DNA of 55,159 bases, from NCBI GenBank assembly GCA_015060705.1, contig SUXY01000012.1:1-55159 (forward strand), in the 5' to 3' direction. A program made the position numbers and the translations under genes. Source of the DNA: Bacteroides sp. (GTDB lineage Bacteria > Bacteroidota > Bacteroidia > Bacteroidales > Bacteroidaceae). The notes under the pieces were generated by a model, which was not told the origin of the DNA, searched no databases, and saw only the letters and a list, made by a program, of their open reading frames with translations. This document shows, piece by piece, positions 36,691 to 45,556 of this stretch. Position 1 is the first letter of the stretch, and every line of letters starts with the position of its first letter.

Positions 36691-37299
36691 CTATTCCCCT
36701 TTCAGGATAGGCAAACAGATGTTGAATTTCACAGAAAGTGTACGTGCCAAGAACACTACAACACCACAAATAATCTGACATTGATAAGGTTCCAAGTTCA
36801 TCAGCATACAAATCCAATAGGAAAGACCGCCTATTACACAAGCCATTGCATATATCTCCTTACGAAAAATCAAAGGTACTTCGTTAATGAAGACATCACG
36901 CAACATACCACCAGCAGCACCCGTCATACTACCCATGATAATGGCTACCCAGAAAGGATGCCCCAACGTAATGGCTTTTTCAAATCCTACGACGGTAAAC
37001 AATGCCAAACCAATGGTGTCGAATATAAAGAACGTATTGTTCAAATGAATCAAGTATTTACTGAAAACAATAACCCAAAACAATGAAAAGGCCGTACACA
37101 ACAGATACATCGGGTCAGTCATCCAAACCGGTGTTACATCAAGCAGCACATCACGCATCGTACCACCACCTATTGCAGTCACAAAACCTACCACGTACGC
37201 CCCGAACCAGTCGAACCGTTTCGCAGATGCCAATCGGATACCAGAAATAGCAAATGCAAAGGTTCCGATAAAATCCAATACTTGAACAAACGTTATCAT
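36691..37299 (-). CDS. TRIC-like (YadS/UPF0126) cation channel protein
   Basis: 202 residues with about seven transmembrane helices in two homologous halves, each with the family glycine motif: FAISGIRLASAKRFDWFGAYVVGFVTAIGGGTMRD in the first and GSMTGAAGGMLRDVF in the second. Prokaryotic members form trimeric cation channels related to animal TRIC channels. It is in the same direction as the DUF3078 gene upstream, but a terminator lies between them. Confidence 0.9.
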   Translation of the reverse strand: MITFVQVLDFIGTFAFAISGIRLASAKRFDWFGAYVVGFVTAIGGGTMRDVLLDVTPVWMTDPMYLLCTAFSLFWVIVFSKYLIHLNNTFFIFDTIGLALFTVVGFEKAITLGHPFWVAIIMGSMTGAAGGMLRDVFINEVPLIFRKEIYAMACVIGGLSYWICMLMNLEPYQCQIICGVVVFLARTLSVKFNICLPILKGE

Positions 37300-37361
37300 C
37301 TTTTCTGATTTTTACGCAAAGAAACAAATAAATTCCATAAAAGAGCCTATTTCTCACTAAA

Positions 37362-37400
37362 AAAACGCCTTGACGTTTATGAAAAACATCAAGGCGTTTT
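37362..37400 (-). terminator. terminator after the DUF3078 gene
   Basis: A 12-bp perfect repeat AAAACGCCTTGA/TCAAGGCGTTTT with a 15-base loop lies 10 bases after the DUF3078 stop. Confidence 0.75.
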
Positions 37401-37410
37401 CTTTTAATCA

Positions 37411-38790
37411 TTACCAAGTATAAGACAAGCCGAATGTGAGCATTTCCTTCAATTGGAAATAAGTATCATTTTCTTCGGTCAATGTCACCCCATCATCATA
37501 TCGTGCATGGATAAATAGCTTGGTAGACAAATAACGATTCAACTGGAAATTGAAGGTATTTTCCCAGCTTGCAATTACCTTGTCATATGTCGTAAAATAT
37601 TCCAACTTTGTTAGATAAGAAATATTCTTAGCTATTTTCCAATCCAAATTCGCCGTAATCTTAGAACCGAACAAATTCGCCGATGTATGTCCTGGTTCCA
37701 CATTGAAAGAAGACGGATTAACAATGTCGTCGTTGCTGATATAAACAAAAGTATATGAGAACGGCGCACCCATCAATGACAATTTATATTTCGGTTTATC
37801 CAACTTATAGTCCATACCGACAGAGAGATCCAACTGAGCTGGAGAAAGGAAATTCGAAATCATGTCATTGGTATTTGTCTTATAATTCGGGAAGAATTGG
37901 GTTTTAAATTCTGCCGCAATGGTATAATACAAGTTCTTGATAGCACGAACCCCAAGCTTACTATTCAAACGGAGCAAATCAGCATTGGTCTTATATGAAT
38001 GTACTGTATCCGAAGGTGCTGTAATAAAACCAATCTTAATTTCCAATGAATTTTCAAATTGTACCTTTTGTCTGTCGTCATAATTAGCAGTCAATTTCAA
38101 TTCAGACAAAAGCGCATTGGTGCTTTCACCCCCTTGATACCAGTTATCTGAAATACTGTATTGAGAGAATTGCATGGATGCAGCAGCTGTTTTTTTCCAA
38201 AAATTCGGCTTCAACACCCGAAATTCATTTTCTACATTCGCCTTCTCAACCGGATTGCTTACTTGCATATAATTTTTCATCTTTTCCTGACGTGGCGCAT
38301 TTACCACCTGAACATCATCCAACAAAATCGCATCCGCAAAATACATTTCATTACCCATAACTTGTTCTGGATGTTGCAAATAAAAATTCAAAAGAATCTT
38401 ATTCACCCAACGATCCACCGATGCCGTTTTTTCCAAATTAGGTAACTCATAAACAGGACTCACATCTTTCTTTACCGCATAGATGGAATCGCAAGCATTC
38501 ATACCCAAGCGGTCCCCCGGTTCCCAATCAAAAGCAAAAGCTTGTTCCACTGGAGAAAAATAATAAGTAGGTGGTACAAACAATTTATAATAATCCGATT
38601 TTAGTTTCACACCTCTTGGAGCAGGAGCATCCATATCCTCCCACAAACGATGATATGCAAAATAAGAAGCACTCAATTCACGCAATGAGTCTGCAAACTC
38701 TTTCATCACCCGACTATTATGGGTAGATTGAGCCGACAAAGTCAAAAGAAAAACGGAAAAAATCCATGTTATAGTCAGTCGTCTTTTCAT
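37411..38790 (-). CDS. DUF3078 outer-membrane protein
   Basis: 459 residues with a signal peptide (ITWIFSVFLLTLSAQ) and a C-terminal beta-barrel with alternating aromatic strands ending in GLSYTW. The family motif around SISDNWYQGGESTNALLSEL is present. DUF3078 proteins are common Bacteroidetes outer-membrane proteins without a defined substrate. The gene is monocistronic and has a TAAATTTG box at 38835-38842. Confidence 0.88.
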   Translation of the reverse strand: MKRRLTITWIFSVFLLTLSAQSTHNSRVMKEFADSLRELSASYFAYHRLWEDMDAPAPRGVKLKSDYYKLFVPPTYYFSPVEQAFAFDWEPGDRLGMNACDSIYAVKKDVSPVYELPNLEKTASVDRWVNKILLNFYLQHPEQVMGNEMYFADAILLDDVQVVNAPRQEKMKNYMQVSNPVEKANVENEFRVLKPNFWKKTAAASMQFSQYSISDNWYQGGESTNALLSELKLTANYDDRQKVQFENSLEIKIGFITAPSDTVHSYKTNADLLRLNSKLGVRAIKNLYYTIAAEFKTQFFPNYKTNTNDMISNFLSPAQLDLSVGMDYKLDKPKYKLSLMGAPFSYTFVYISNDDIVNPSSFNVEPGHTSANLFGSKITANLDWKIAKNISYLTKLEYFTTYDKVIASWENTFNFQLNRYLSTKLFIHARYDDGVTLTEENDTYFQLKEMLTFGLSYTW

Positions 38791-38834
38791 AATTATTCAT
38801 CTATCGTCAATATTCATTTACTATCTTAGTTTTG

Positions 38835-38842
38835 CAAATTTA
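38835..38842 (-). promoter_or_regulatory. -7 box for the DUF3078 gene
   Basis: On the minus strand this reads TAAATTTG, a TAnnTTTG match 44 bases upstream of the start. It is divergent from the yidC promoter. Confidence 0.45.
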
Positions 38843-38917
38843 CATTTATTTTTCATTATAGCCAAAGCACTGGCGAAAGTTTTAGGCTAAACGACCTTTT
38901 ATTCGGAAAAGATTTTG

Positions 38918-38925
38918 TACTTTTG
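38918..38925 (+). promoter_or_regulatory. -7 box for yidC
   Basis: TACTTTTG matches TAnnTTTG and lies 63 bases before the yidC ATG. The -33 region is AT-rich without an exact TTTG. Confidence 0.45.
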
Positions 38926-38988
38926 CAGCTTGAAAAAAAGTGAAGTATAGAATATTATTCATTTATAACTATAAAGTAAGAATTAGAA

Positions 38989-40860
38989 ATGGACAAAAAC
39001 ACGTTAGTGGGATTCACGCTGATTGGAGCCGTGTTGATAGGTTTCAGCATCTACAACCGTCCAAGTCAGGAAGAAATGGAACGTGCACAGCGTTACCAGG
39101 ATTCCATTCAAGCAATTGCTCTACAAGAAGCAGCCAAGCTTGAAGCTGAAGCTGCCGCTCAAAGCGCACAGGCTTTGACACTAGACTCAACTTCTTTGTT
39201 CTTTGGTGCCAACCAAGGGACAGAACAATTCACTACATTGGAAAACAATTTAGTCAAGGTTACATTCTCCAACAAGGGTGGTCGCGTGGTTTCGGCTACA
39301 TTGAAGGATTACAACAACCAACAAGGCGAACCTTTGACTTTGTTTAATGAAGAAGAATCGGCCATGAATTTCGCTTTCGAAGGAAAGAACGAAAACATCC
39401 TGACCGAAGATTTGTTCTTCCAACCAATGAACGTTACTGACAGCACTGTTACCATGCGTTTGCAGACTACTGGTGCTGGTTACATCGATTTTGCTTATCG
39501 TTTGCTTCCAGAAACCTACATGGTAGATTTCAACGTTCGTGCACAAGGTATGCAGAACTTCTTCCCGGCTGCTTTGAAGACCGTCAATATCGACTGGTTC
39601 CAACGTGCCCGCCAACAGGAAAAGGGTTTCGATTTTGAACAACGTTACACTTCTTTGACTTACAAACCTGTAGACGACGGTTCTGACTACCTAAGTGAAA
39701 TGAGCGATGACAAGGAAACTTTTGAAGAACCAATGCAATGGATTGCTTTTAAGAACCAGTTCTTCTCTAGTGTTCTTATAGCCAACCAGAACTTCGAAGA
39801 CGTAACTTTGGAATCTACACTTCAGAAAGAAGGAAGCGGTTACATGAAGGATTATAATGCTGATATGACCACTTTCTTCGACCCAACAGGTAAGAAAGCT
39901 ACGGAATTACAAATGTACCTTGGCCCTAACCACTTCAAGACTTTGTTGGCAACCAATGATTTGGTTATCAATCAAGACGAAGACCCGGAATTGGAAGACT
40001 TGGTATACTTGGGATGGCCGCTTGTACGTGAAATCAACCGCTGGTTCACCATTAACTTGTTCGACTGGTTGTCAGGTTGGGGACTGAACATGGGACTTGT
40101 ATTGTTGCTCATGACTATCATCGTCAAAGCTATTGTTTATCCGGCTACTTACAAGTCGTATATGTCATCGGCAAAGATGCGTGTATTGAAACCATACATT
40201 CAGAAAATCAACGAAAAGTATCCAAAGCAGGAAGATGCATTGAAGAAACAACAAGAGACCATGCAGCTTTATAGCGAATATGGTGTAAGTCCGATGGGCG
40301 GTTGCTTGCCTATGTTGATTCAGATGCCGGTATTCATGGCGTTGTTCTTCTTTGTTCCGAATGCAATTGAGCTCCGTCAGGAAAGCTTCCTTTGGGCACC
40401 GGACTTGTCTACATACGATGATGTCATCAATTGGGGTGTAAATATTCCTTTGTTGGGCGACCACTTAAGTTTGTTCTGCTTGTTGTTCAGCGTAACCAAT
40501 ATCTTGAATACATGGTACATGATGAAACAACAAGATACCGGTCAGCAACAAATGCCAGGAATGAAGATCATGATGTATTTGATGCCAGTCATGTTCATCT
40601 TCATCTTCAATAGCTACTCATCTGGTTTGAACTATTACTACTTCATTTCAGGTTTGATTGGTATCCTTACAACCATCATCTTGCGCAAAACTACCAACGA
40701 ACCGAAGTTGCTTGCAATCCTCGAAGCCAACAAGGCAAAAATCAAGCAACAAAAGGGCAACAAGGGAACTCAAGGCGGTTTGATGGCTAAGTTGGAAGCA
40801 CTCCAAAAAGAACAAGAACGTTTGCAAAAAGAACGTATGGACCGCATGAATAAGAAATGA
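38989..40860 (+). CDS. yidC: membrane protein insertase YidC
   Basis: 623 residues: an N-terminal helix (LVGFTLIGAVLIGFSIY), a large periplasmic beta domain (about 60-340) and the 60KD_IMP/Oxa1 core with five helices (SGWGLNMGLVLLLMTIIVKAIVYP, SPMGGCLPMLIQMPVFMALF, and the C-terminal pair). It inserts membrane proteins with or without Sec. A Lys/Gln-rich cytoplasmic tail follows the core. Length and order are typical for Bacteroidetes. It is followed by a bidirectional terminator. Confidence 0.97.
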   Translation: MDKNTLVGFTLIGAVLIGFSIYNRPSQEEMERAQRYQDSIQAIALQEAAKLEAEAAAQSAQALTLDSTSLFFGANQGTEQFTTLENNLVKVTFSNKGGRVVSATLKDYNNQQGEPLTLFNEEESAMNFAFEGKNENILTEDLFFQPMNVTDSTVTMRLQTTGAGYIDFAYRLLPETYMVDFNVRAQGMQNFFPAALKTVNIDWFQRARQQEKGFDFEQRYTSLTYKPVDDGSDYLSEMSDDKETFEEPMQWIAFKNQFFSSVLIANQNFEDVTLESTLQKEGSGYMKDYNADMTTFFDPTGKKATELQMYLGPNHFKTLLATNDLVINQDEDPELEDLVYLGWPLVREINRWFTINLFDWLSGWGLNMGLVLLLMTIIVKAIVYPATYKSYMSSAKMRVLKPYIQKINEKYPKQEDALKKQQETMQLYSEYGVSPMGGCLPMLIQMPVFMALFFFVPNAIELRQESFLWAPDLSTYDDVINWGVNIPLLGDHLSLFCLLFSVTNILNTWYMMKQQDTGQQQMPGMKIMMYLMPVMFIFIFNSYSSGLNYYYFISGLIGILTTIILRKTTNEPKLLAILEANKAKIKQQKGNKGTQGGLMAKLEALQKEQERLQKERMDRMNKK

Positions 40861-40868
40861 TGATAAAC

Positions 40869-40900
40869 AAAAAAGGATGTTCATTTGAACATCCTTTTTT
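40869..40900. terminator. bidirectional terminator between yidC and DUF1846
   Basis: GGATGTTCA/TGAACATCC flanked by an A-run and a T-run forms an almost loopless long stem between convergent genes that end at 40860 and 40912. Confidence 0.85.
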
Positions 40901-40911
40901 GTTACTAGTTA

Positions 40912-42381
40912 TTATTCCTTTTTCTTGACCGGATCGCAAGTCAATCCGATTCCCAATTTTTTGAATATCTTCTGATCCACCTCACTCAGCATCACTGTGC
41001 AATGCACTTGACATCCCTGCAATTTAGGTAACTGATCTATTGCTTTTCTACAATCTTCATCATGGTTGCTCAATAATGAAATAGCCACCAATACTTCATC
41101 TGTATGAAGACGTGGATTGTGTCCATGCAAATATTCCACCTTAGTCTTCTGAATCGGAGCAATCAGCTCTTCCGGAATCAATTTCTTTTCATGAGGGATA
41201 TTGGCCAAATGTTTGGTAGCATTCAACAACAAAGCAGCACATGGTCCTAGAAGCGAGCTGGAGCGAGAAGTAATGATGGTACCATCCTGAAGTTCAATAG
41301 CAGCACAAGGTACTCCTTCTGAAAGTTCACGTCTTTCTTGAGCAGCCACTGTAGTACGACGATAATCCGTAGTCAACTTGGCTTGCTTCATGATGAGCGC
41401 AATCTTGTTCACTTCGTTTTCATTGTCACCCTTCTCGGCCAACTTACACAATGCATAGTAATATCGACGGATAATCTCCTCACGAGCTGCACTACAACAT
41501 ACGTCTTCGGCGCTCATGCAATAGCCTATCATATTGACACCCATATCTGTAGGCGACTTATATGGACTTTCTCCATAAATACCTTCAAAGATGGCGTTCA
41601 ACACCGGGTAGATTTCGATATCACGATTATAGTTCACCGCAATATTACCATAAGCTTCCAAATGGAACGGGTCAATCATATTCACATCGTTCAAATCGGC
41701 TGTAGCCGCCTCGTATGCCATGTTCACCGGATGCTTCAAAGGAAGATTCCACACCGGGAAGGTTTCAAATTTAGCATATCCCGCCTTTACACCTCTTTTG
41801 TTTTCATGATAAAGTTGGCTCAGACATACAGCCATCTTACCGCTACCTGGTCCAGGTGCAGTAACAATTACCAACGGACGGGTAGTTTCCACATAATCAT
41901 TCTTACCAAAACCCTCATCCGAATCAATCAAAGCTACATTATTAGGATACCCCTCGATGGTATAATGATAATACACATTAATACCCAAACGTTCTAGACG
42001 TGCCCGATACGCATCGGCACTGGACTGACCGTTATAATGAGTGATGACTACCCCACCGGAGTACAAACCTACTTTTTCGAATTCACCTCGCAAACGAAGC
42101 ACATCCTCATCGTAAGTGATGCCCAAATCACTACGCATCTTGTTCTTTTCAATATCAAGCGCACTAATGACCATCACGATTTCCGCATAATCACTAAGCT
42201 GCATCAACATACGCAACTTACTGTCCGGATGAAAACCCGGCAACACACGACTGGCATGATTGTCATCAAACAATTTACCCCCAAATTCAAGGTACAACTT
42301 ATCGCCGAACTGGGAAATACGTTCCTTGATTCGTTCGGATTGTATCTTGAGATACTTTTCGTTATCAAAACCTTTTCTCAT
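40912..42381 (-). CDS. DUF1846 (UPF0371) protein
   Basis: 489 residues matching the widely conserved DUF1846 family, with the N-terminal KGFDNEKYLKIQSERIKERI, a nucleotide-binding-like loop VTAPGPGSGKMAVCLSQLY and the typical GVNMIGYCMSAEDVCC segment. Crystal structures of relatives exist, but no activity is agreed. The consensus promoter at 42404-42434 makes it an independent unit at the end of accessory block 2. Confidence 0.9.
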   Translation of the reverse strand: MRKGFDNEKYLKIQSERIKERISQFGDKLYLEFGGKLFDDNHASRVLPGFHPDSKLRMLMQLSDYAEIVMVISALDIEKNKMRSDLGITYDEDVLRLRGEFEKVGLYSGGVVITHYNGQSSADAYRARLERLGINVYYHYTIEGYPNNVALIDSDEGFGKNDYVETTRPLVIVTAPGPGSGKMAVCLSQLYHENKRGVKAGYAKFETFPVWNLPLKHPVNMAYEAATADLNDVNMIDPFHLEAYGNIAVNYNRDIEIYPVLNAIFEGIYGESPYKSPTDMGVNMIGYCMSAEDVCCSAAREEIIRRYYYALCKLAEKGDNENEVNKIALIMKQAKLTTDYRRTTVAAQERRELSEGVPCAAIELQDGTIITSRSSSLLGPCAALLLNATKHLANIPHEKKLIPEELIAPIQKTKVEYLHGHNPRLHTDEVLVAISLLSNHDEDCRKAIDQLPKLQGCQVHCTVMLSEVDQKIFKKLGIGLTCDPVKKKE

Positions 42382-42403
42382 ATAATTTTACCTATATGGA
42401 GTA

Positions 42404-42434
42404 CAAAGTTACGATTTCTTCTTTAGGTGGCAAA
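42404..42434 (-). promoter_or_regulatory. consensus promoter for DUF1846
   Basis: On the minus strand TTTG (42431-42434), a 19-base spacer and TAACTTTG (42404-42411) match both promoter boxes. It lies 22 bases before the start. Confidence 0.7.
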
Positions 42435-42468
42435 GCAAAAAAAGCAAAAAAGGTTTGAGGAATGGAGA

Positions 42469-43317
42469 TTATAAACTGCTTTTTCTTTCGGCAAGTAATG
42501 TTAAACGCTCCATTTCTTTTTCGTCCAAATCAATCATTCCCTTTTCCCCGTAATTCTTATACATATTCAAAAGCTTGAAAGCATATTTCGGAAGAAGCAT
42601 ACCACAAGCATCCGCCTTATAGTAACACTCCATAGCCATTTGAATGTAAGAGAAGTTTTTACGATCCTCATATTCATCATCATATATGTCCCCTAAAAAC
42701 AGATAGAAAACCGGATATTTCTTTGCTAAACGAATCAAACATTCCTCTTTTCCCTCTTTGTCTCCCAATTCATCGTAATAAATCAGTTGAACTACAGCAG
42801 CGACCTCACTTCCCTCTTCCTCAGCCTTACACAGAATAGGCATGATAGCAGTCACATCATCTATTGTATATGCTTTCAGAAGCGCCTCAATCACTTCAGC
42901 TTCAACAGAATCCTTTTTTTTGAGAAGCTCCAAATTTTCTTTAGCCTTTTCATTGAATGAGGAAGAGCTAAAAATTTCCGTAAGCAACTTAAAAGAATGT
43001 CCTTCATTAAAGAATTTTACCACATCATAAATCGTACCTCCTGTTCGCTGAGCATAAATCCCATACATACATATCATGTTGATCCAACTCTTTTCCACTC
43101 CTTCACCGTCACGATAACATAACGCCAATGATTGATATGCCCCCACGTTACCGTTTCTTGCTTGTTGGATAAGCTCCTGAAATCTCTGATCCACCACACG
43201 TTCCTTCAACTCTGCATTAGAAGCTGCCGAATCTATCCCCTTATTTTGACAAGAAGTATGGAATGCCAACAAAGATACCATACACATCGCCATACACATT
43301 CTACTGATTCTTTTCAT
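42469..43317 (-). CDS. Sel1/TPR-like lipoprotein
   Basis: About 282 residues with a lipoprotein-like signal (MCMAMCMVSLLAFHTSC) and helical repeats of Sel1 type, for example ARNGNVGAYQSLALCYRDGEGVEKSW and AMECYYKADACGM. Sel1 repeats mediate protein contacts. The ATG at 43317 is preferred to 43329. It is the last gene of accessory block 2. No function assigned. Confidence 0.7.
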   Translation of the reverse strand: MKRISRMCMAMCMVSLLAFHTSCQNKGIDSAASNAELKERVVDQRFQELIQQARNGNVGAYQSLALCYRDGEGVEKSWINMICMYGIYAQRTGGTIYDVVKFFNEGHSFKLLTEIFSSSSFNEKAKENLELLKKKDSVEAEVIEALLKAYTIDDVTAIMPILCKAEEEGSEVAAVVQLIYYDELGDKEGKEECLIRLAKKYPVFYLFLGDIYDDEYEDRKNFSYIQMAMECYYKADACGMLLPKYAFKLLNMYKNYGEKGMIDLDEKEMERLTLLAERKSSL

Positions 43318-43388
43318 TTCAGTTTTCATCTTTCCATCATTTACTTATTAATAATCCTAACAATTTACACCATCCGTAAGGAAGATAT

Positions 43389-44354
43389 CTACTCATTCAC
43401 TATCTCCATAGGATAATATGGATCACCTTCCCAATAAACCATAGGAGCCAATTCATCCGTCAATTTCTTGTAATTGGCTTCCGGCTTCCGAAGTATTAAT
43501 GTATTCACCTTCTTTTTCAGTTCTTCTTCACTTTGGGCAAAAACAAAATTCCAATAATATCGGTTTTCATAGGCATAGTCCGAACTGTCAAAACAAGGAT
43601 AGCGTTCAAAGTCCTTACCTACATACACCCCTTCTTTTGGAATACCTTTTCGGGCATATTCTATAACCTCTTCTATTCCGTGAAATGTAACACCAAACAC
43701 TTTTATCGTCTTGTTATGTGCTATTTTTATGATGGTATGATCATTTTTCGCACAGTTACTTTGAAATAACCATTTTGCCCAATCAACCAAGGATCTAATA
43801 AGATGATAACACTTCTTTTCTACAGTTCTCACAGAAATTAGGGCTTGCTTTAGATCGTTTTTAAATACTTGCAAACCGTCATTTACTTTCAGAGTGGATT
43901 TCTTCTGATTACCAACACTGCAAAAAGCCGACAATCCGCTCTTCGTACTCACTTCCATACCTGTAGAATCGTTCACTATCTCTTTCCTTATATCTTCATC
44001 CAACACTTCATCCCCCAACAATTGCACCACCATCTGCTTACAGAAAAGCAAAAATTTTCGGTTTTCTACAACTTGCACGATTTCGTCTTTGCTCTTTGGT
44101 ACGGTAGACCTTTCCAAACGCTCACCGGAAACAGCCTTGAATATAAATTGCAAGACAACTCCCCCCTTTTCTGTCTTCGGGAAACAATTCACTTCTATTG
44201 AAAAAAGCGGCATCGTCGAATCACGAGATTCGTATTTTTCAGATATTACTTCAAACACATCCGCTTCCACTCCCCGAATACGTTTGCTCAAATTAAATTG
44301 GATTCTAGATATTCCCAGATCCAATGGATCTATTTCAAAAACATTAGGATTCAT
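43389..44354 (-). CDS. unknown soluble protein
   Basis: 321 residues, no signal peptide and no transmembrane helix. I do not recognise the family. The N-terminal 100 residues look beta-rich (IEVNCFPKTEKGGVVLQFIF); the C-terminal part is mixed alpha/beta with many aromatic residues (YAYENRYYWNFVFAQSEEEL). It sits between a polytopic membrane protein and the Sel1 lipoprotein, 31 and 59 bases away, in one apparent operon. Confidence 0.6.
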   Translation of the reverse strand: MNPNVFEIDPLDLGISRIQFNLSKRIRGVEADVFEVISEKYESRDSTMPLFSIEVNCFPKTEKGGVVLQFIFKAVSGERLERSTVPKSKDEIVQVVENRKFLLFCKQMVVQLLGDEVLDEDIRKEIVNDSTGMEVSTKSGLSAFCSVGNQKKSTLKVNDGLQVFKNDLKQALISVRTVEKKCYHLIRSLVDWAKWLFQSNCAKNDHTIIKIAHNKTIKVFGVTFHGIEEVIEYARKGIPKEGVYVGKDFERYPCFDSSDYAYENRYYWNFVFAQSEEELKKKVNTLILRKPEANYKKLTDELAPMVYWEGDPYYPMEIVNE

Positions 44355-44385
44355 ATCATTTACATAATTTTTCTATTTTGTATTT

Positions 44386-45495
44386 TCAGATACTATCAAA
44401 ATCCAAGTAGAATTTAGATTTGTAGTCTTCCAATTCAGCCCAATCCATGAAAAGAGCAGTCAAAATGCAGGGTACTATACCTAAGACGGCATAATACAGG
44501 ATGGTCTTGACCTTACAGCCTGTACATTTGAGATAGATGACAGCAAGCAACAAGAGGATGAGATAGACTACCAGAGTATCATATATTCTTTGCTCTGCAC
44601 TCATCGAGAAATAATAGGTAACAGAATGAATATGCTTACTGTACGCCATGACAGCTTTTTGTACAGGTATATTAGCCAAAGGCAAAAGTATATGCAGCAA
44701 CAAATGCTGGGGCGTATGACTAACGTTGTTGTTGTACGTTGCCTTGTCGATACCGTATATGTCTGCAACAGTCTCTCCCATACACCGACCGGTTGACTCG
44801 CAAATCTTTTCACCGAAGAATTTTAGCTTTGAACATTGTCCCAACCGCTGAAATATGACATCACAGCCAAGAACCACACAGTTATAGATGAAGATGAATG
44901 AAGCAAATAAGATACCTATAAACACTGAATACCCCGTTTTCTGATTATCAAAGAGAGGGGATATGATAAGGCATGCAATCGTTGCCACTGTACAAAGAAA
45001 GAAAATCCATAATCTGTATGGAATGCTTCTTGTACATTCCAGGACAAGCCATGGCATCAAGGCAAAAAAAACTATTGCATAGAAAAAGATTGTATGTTCG
45101 AGCAAACTGCTGAAATGGAACGAGTGCATATGAATGGAACCTGTGTAGTTTTCGGGTATGCTGTCCAGCCATGAATATAGGGAGCCTAGTATCCAGACAC
45201 ACAATACCATTCCGCCTACCATCAATAGATAAAATATGTATTTGCTACGGTTCAGATTCACTTTGCTGAAACAGATAAGCCAGGGTACTACAATCGGAAT
45301 GACAAGCAGACAGAATAAGTTAATAACTTCGCATATATGGGCGAAAGCGTTAGAGATACTGAAATAACATGTGCTACTTATCTGGTGTTGATTACAATAA
45401 TATTCAAGACCATAAAAATAAAAGACAGCAAAAAAAGTTATCAAGATAATGATAGCAGGTGTCACAATACCCCTTAGAAGAGTAGTCTTTTTCAT
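44386..45495 (-). CDS. polytopic membrane protein, unknown
   Basis: 369 residues with about seven transmembrane helices, among them VTPAIIILITFFAVFYFYGL, FFLCTVATIACLIISPLF and TLVVYLILLLLAVIYL. A cytoplasmic or periplasmic loop at about 225-300 carries several Cys and His residues (RCMGETVADIYGIDK..). No family recognised. It follows the pseudo-transpeptidase gene by 61 bases. Confidence 0.6.
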   Translation of the reverse strand: MKKTTLLRGIVTPAIIILITFFAVFYFYGLEYYCNQHQISSTCYFSISNAFAHICEVINLFCLLVIPIVVPWLICFSKVNLNRSKYIFYLLMVGGMVLCVWILGSLYSWLDSIPENYTGSIHMHSFHFSSLLEHTIFFYAIVFFALMPWLVLECTRSIPYRLWIFFLCTVATIACLIISPLFDNQKTGYSVFIGILFASFIFIYNCVVLGCDVIFQRLGQCSKLKFFGEKICESTGRCMGETVADIYGIDKATYNNNVSHTPQHLLLHILLPLANIPVQKAVMAYSKHIHSVTYYFSMSAEQRIYDTLVVYLILLLLAVIYLKCTGCKVKTILYYAVLGIVPCILTALFMDWAELEDYKSKFYLDFDSI

Positions 45496-45556
45496 AAAGA
45501 TTGGTGGTTTATTAAAAATAATTATAGGCAGTGTCCAAAATACTGTGTATAGTGCC

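Noticed and set aside
33899-42381. DUF1460, TRIC-like, DUF3078 and DUF1846 genes as parts of the accessory system
   Set aside because: They are widespread Bacteroidales genes with their own promoters and terminators and different base composition from the blocks.
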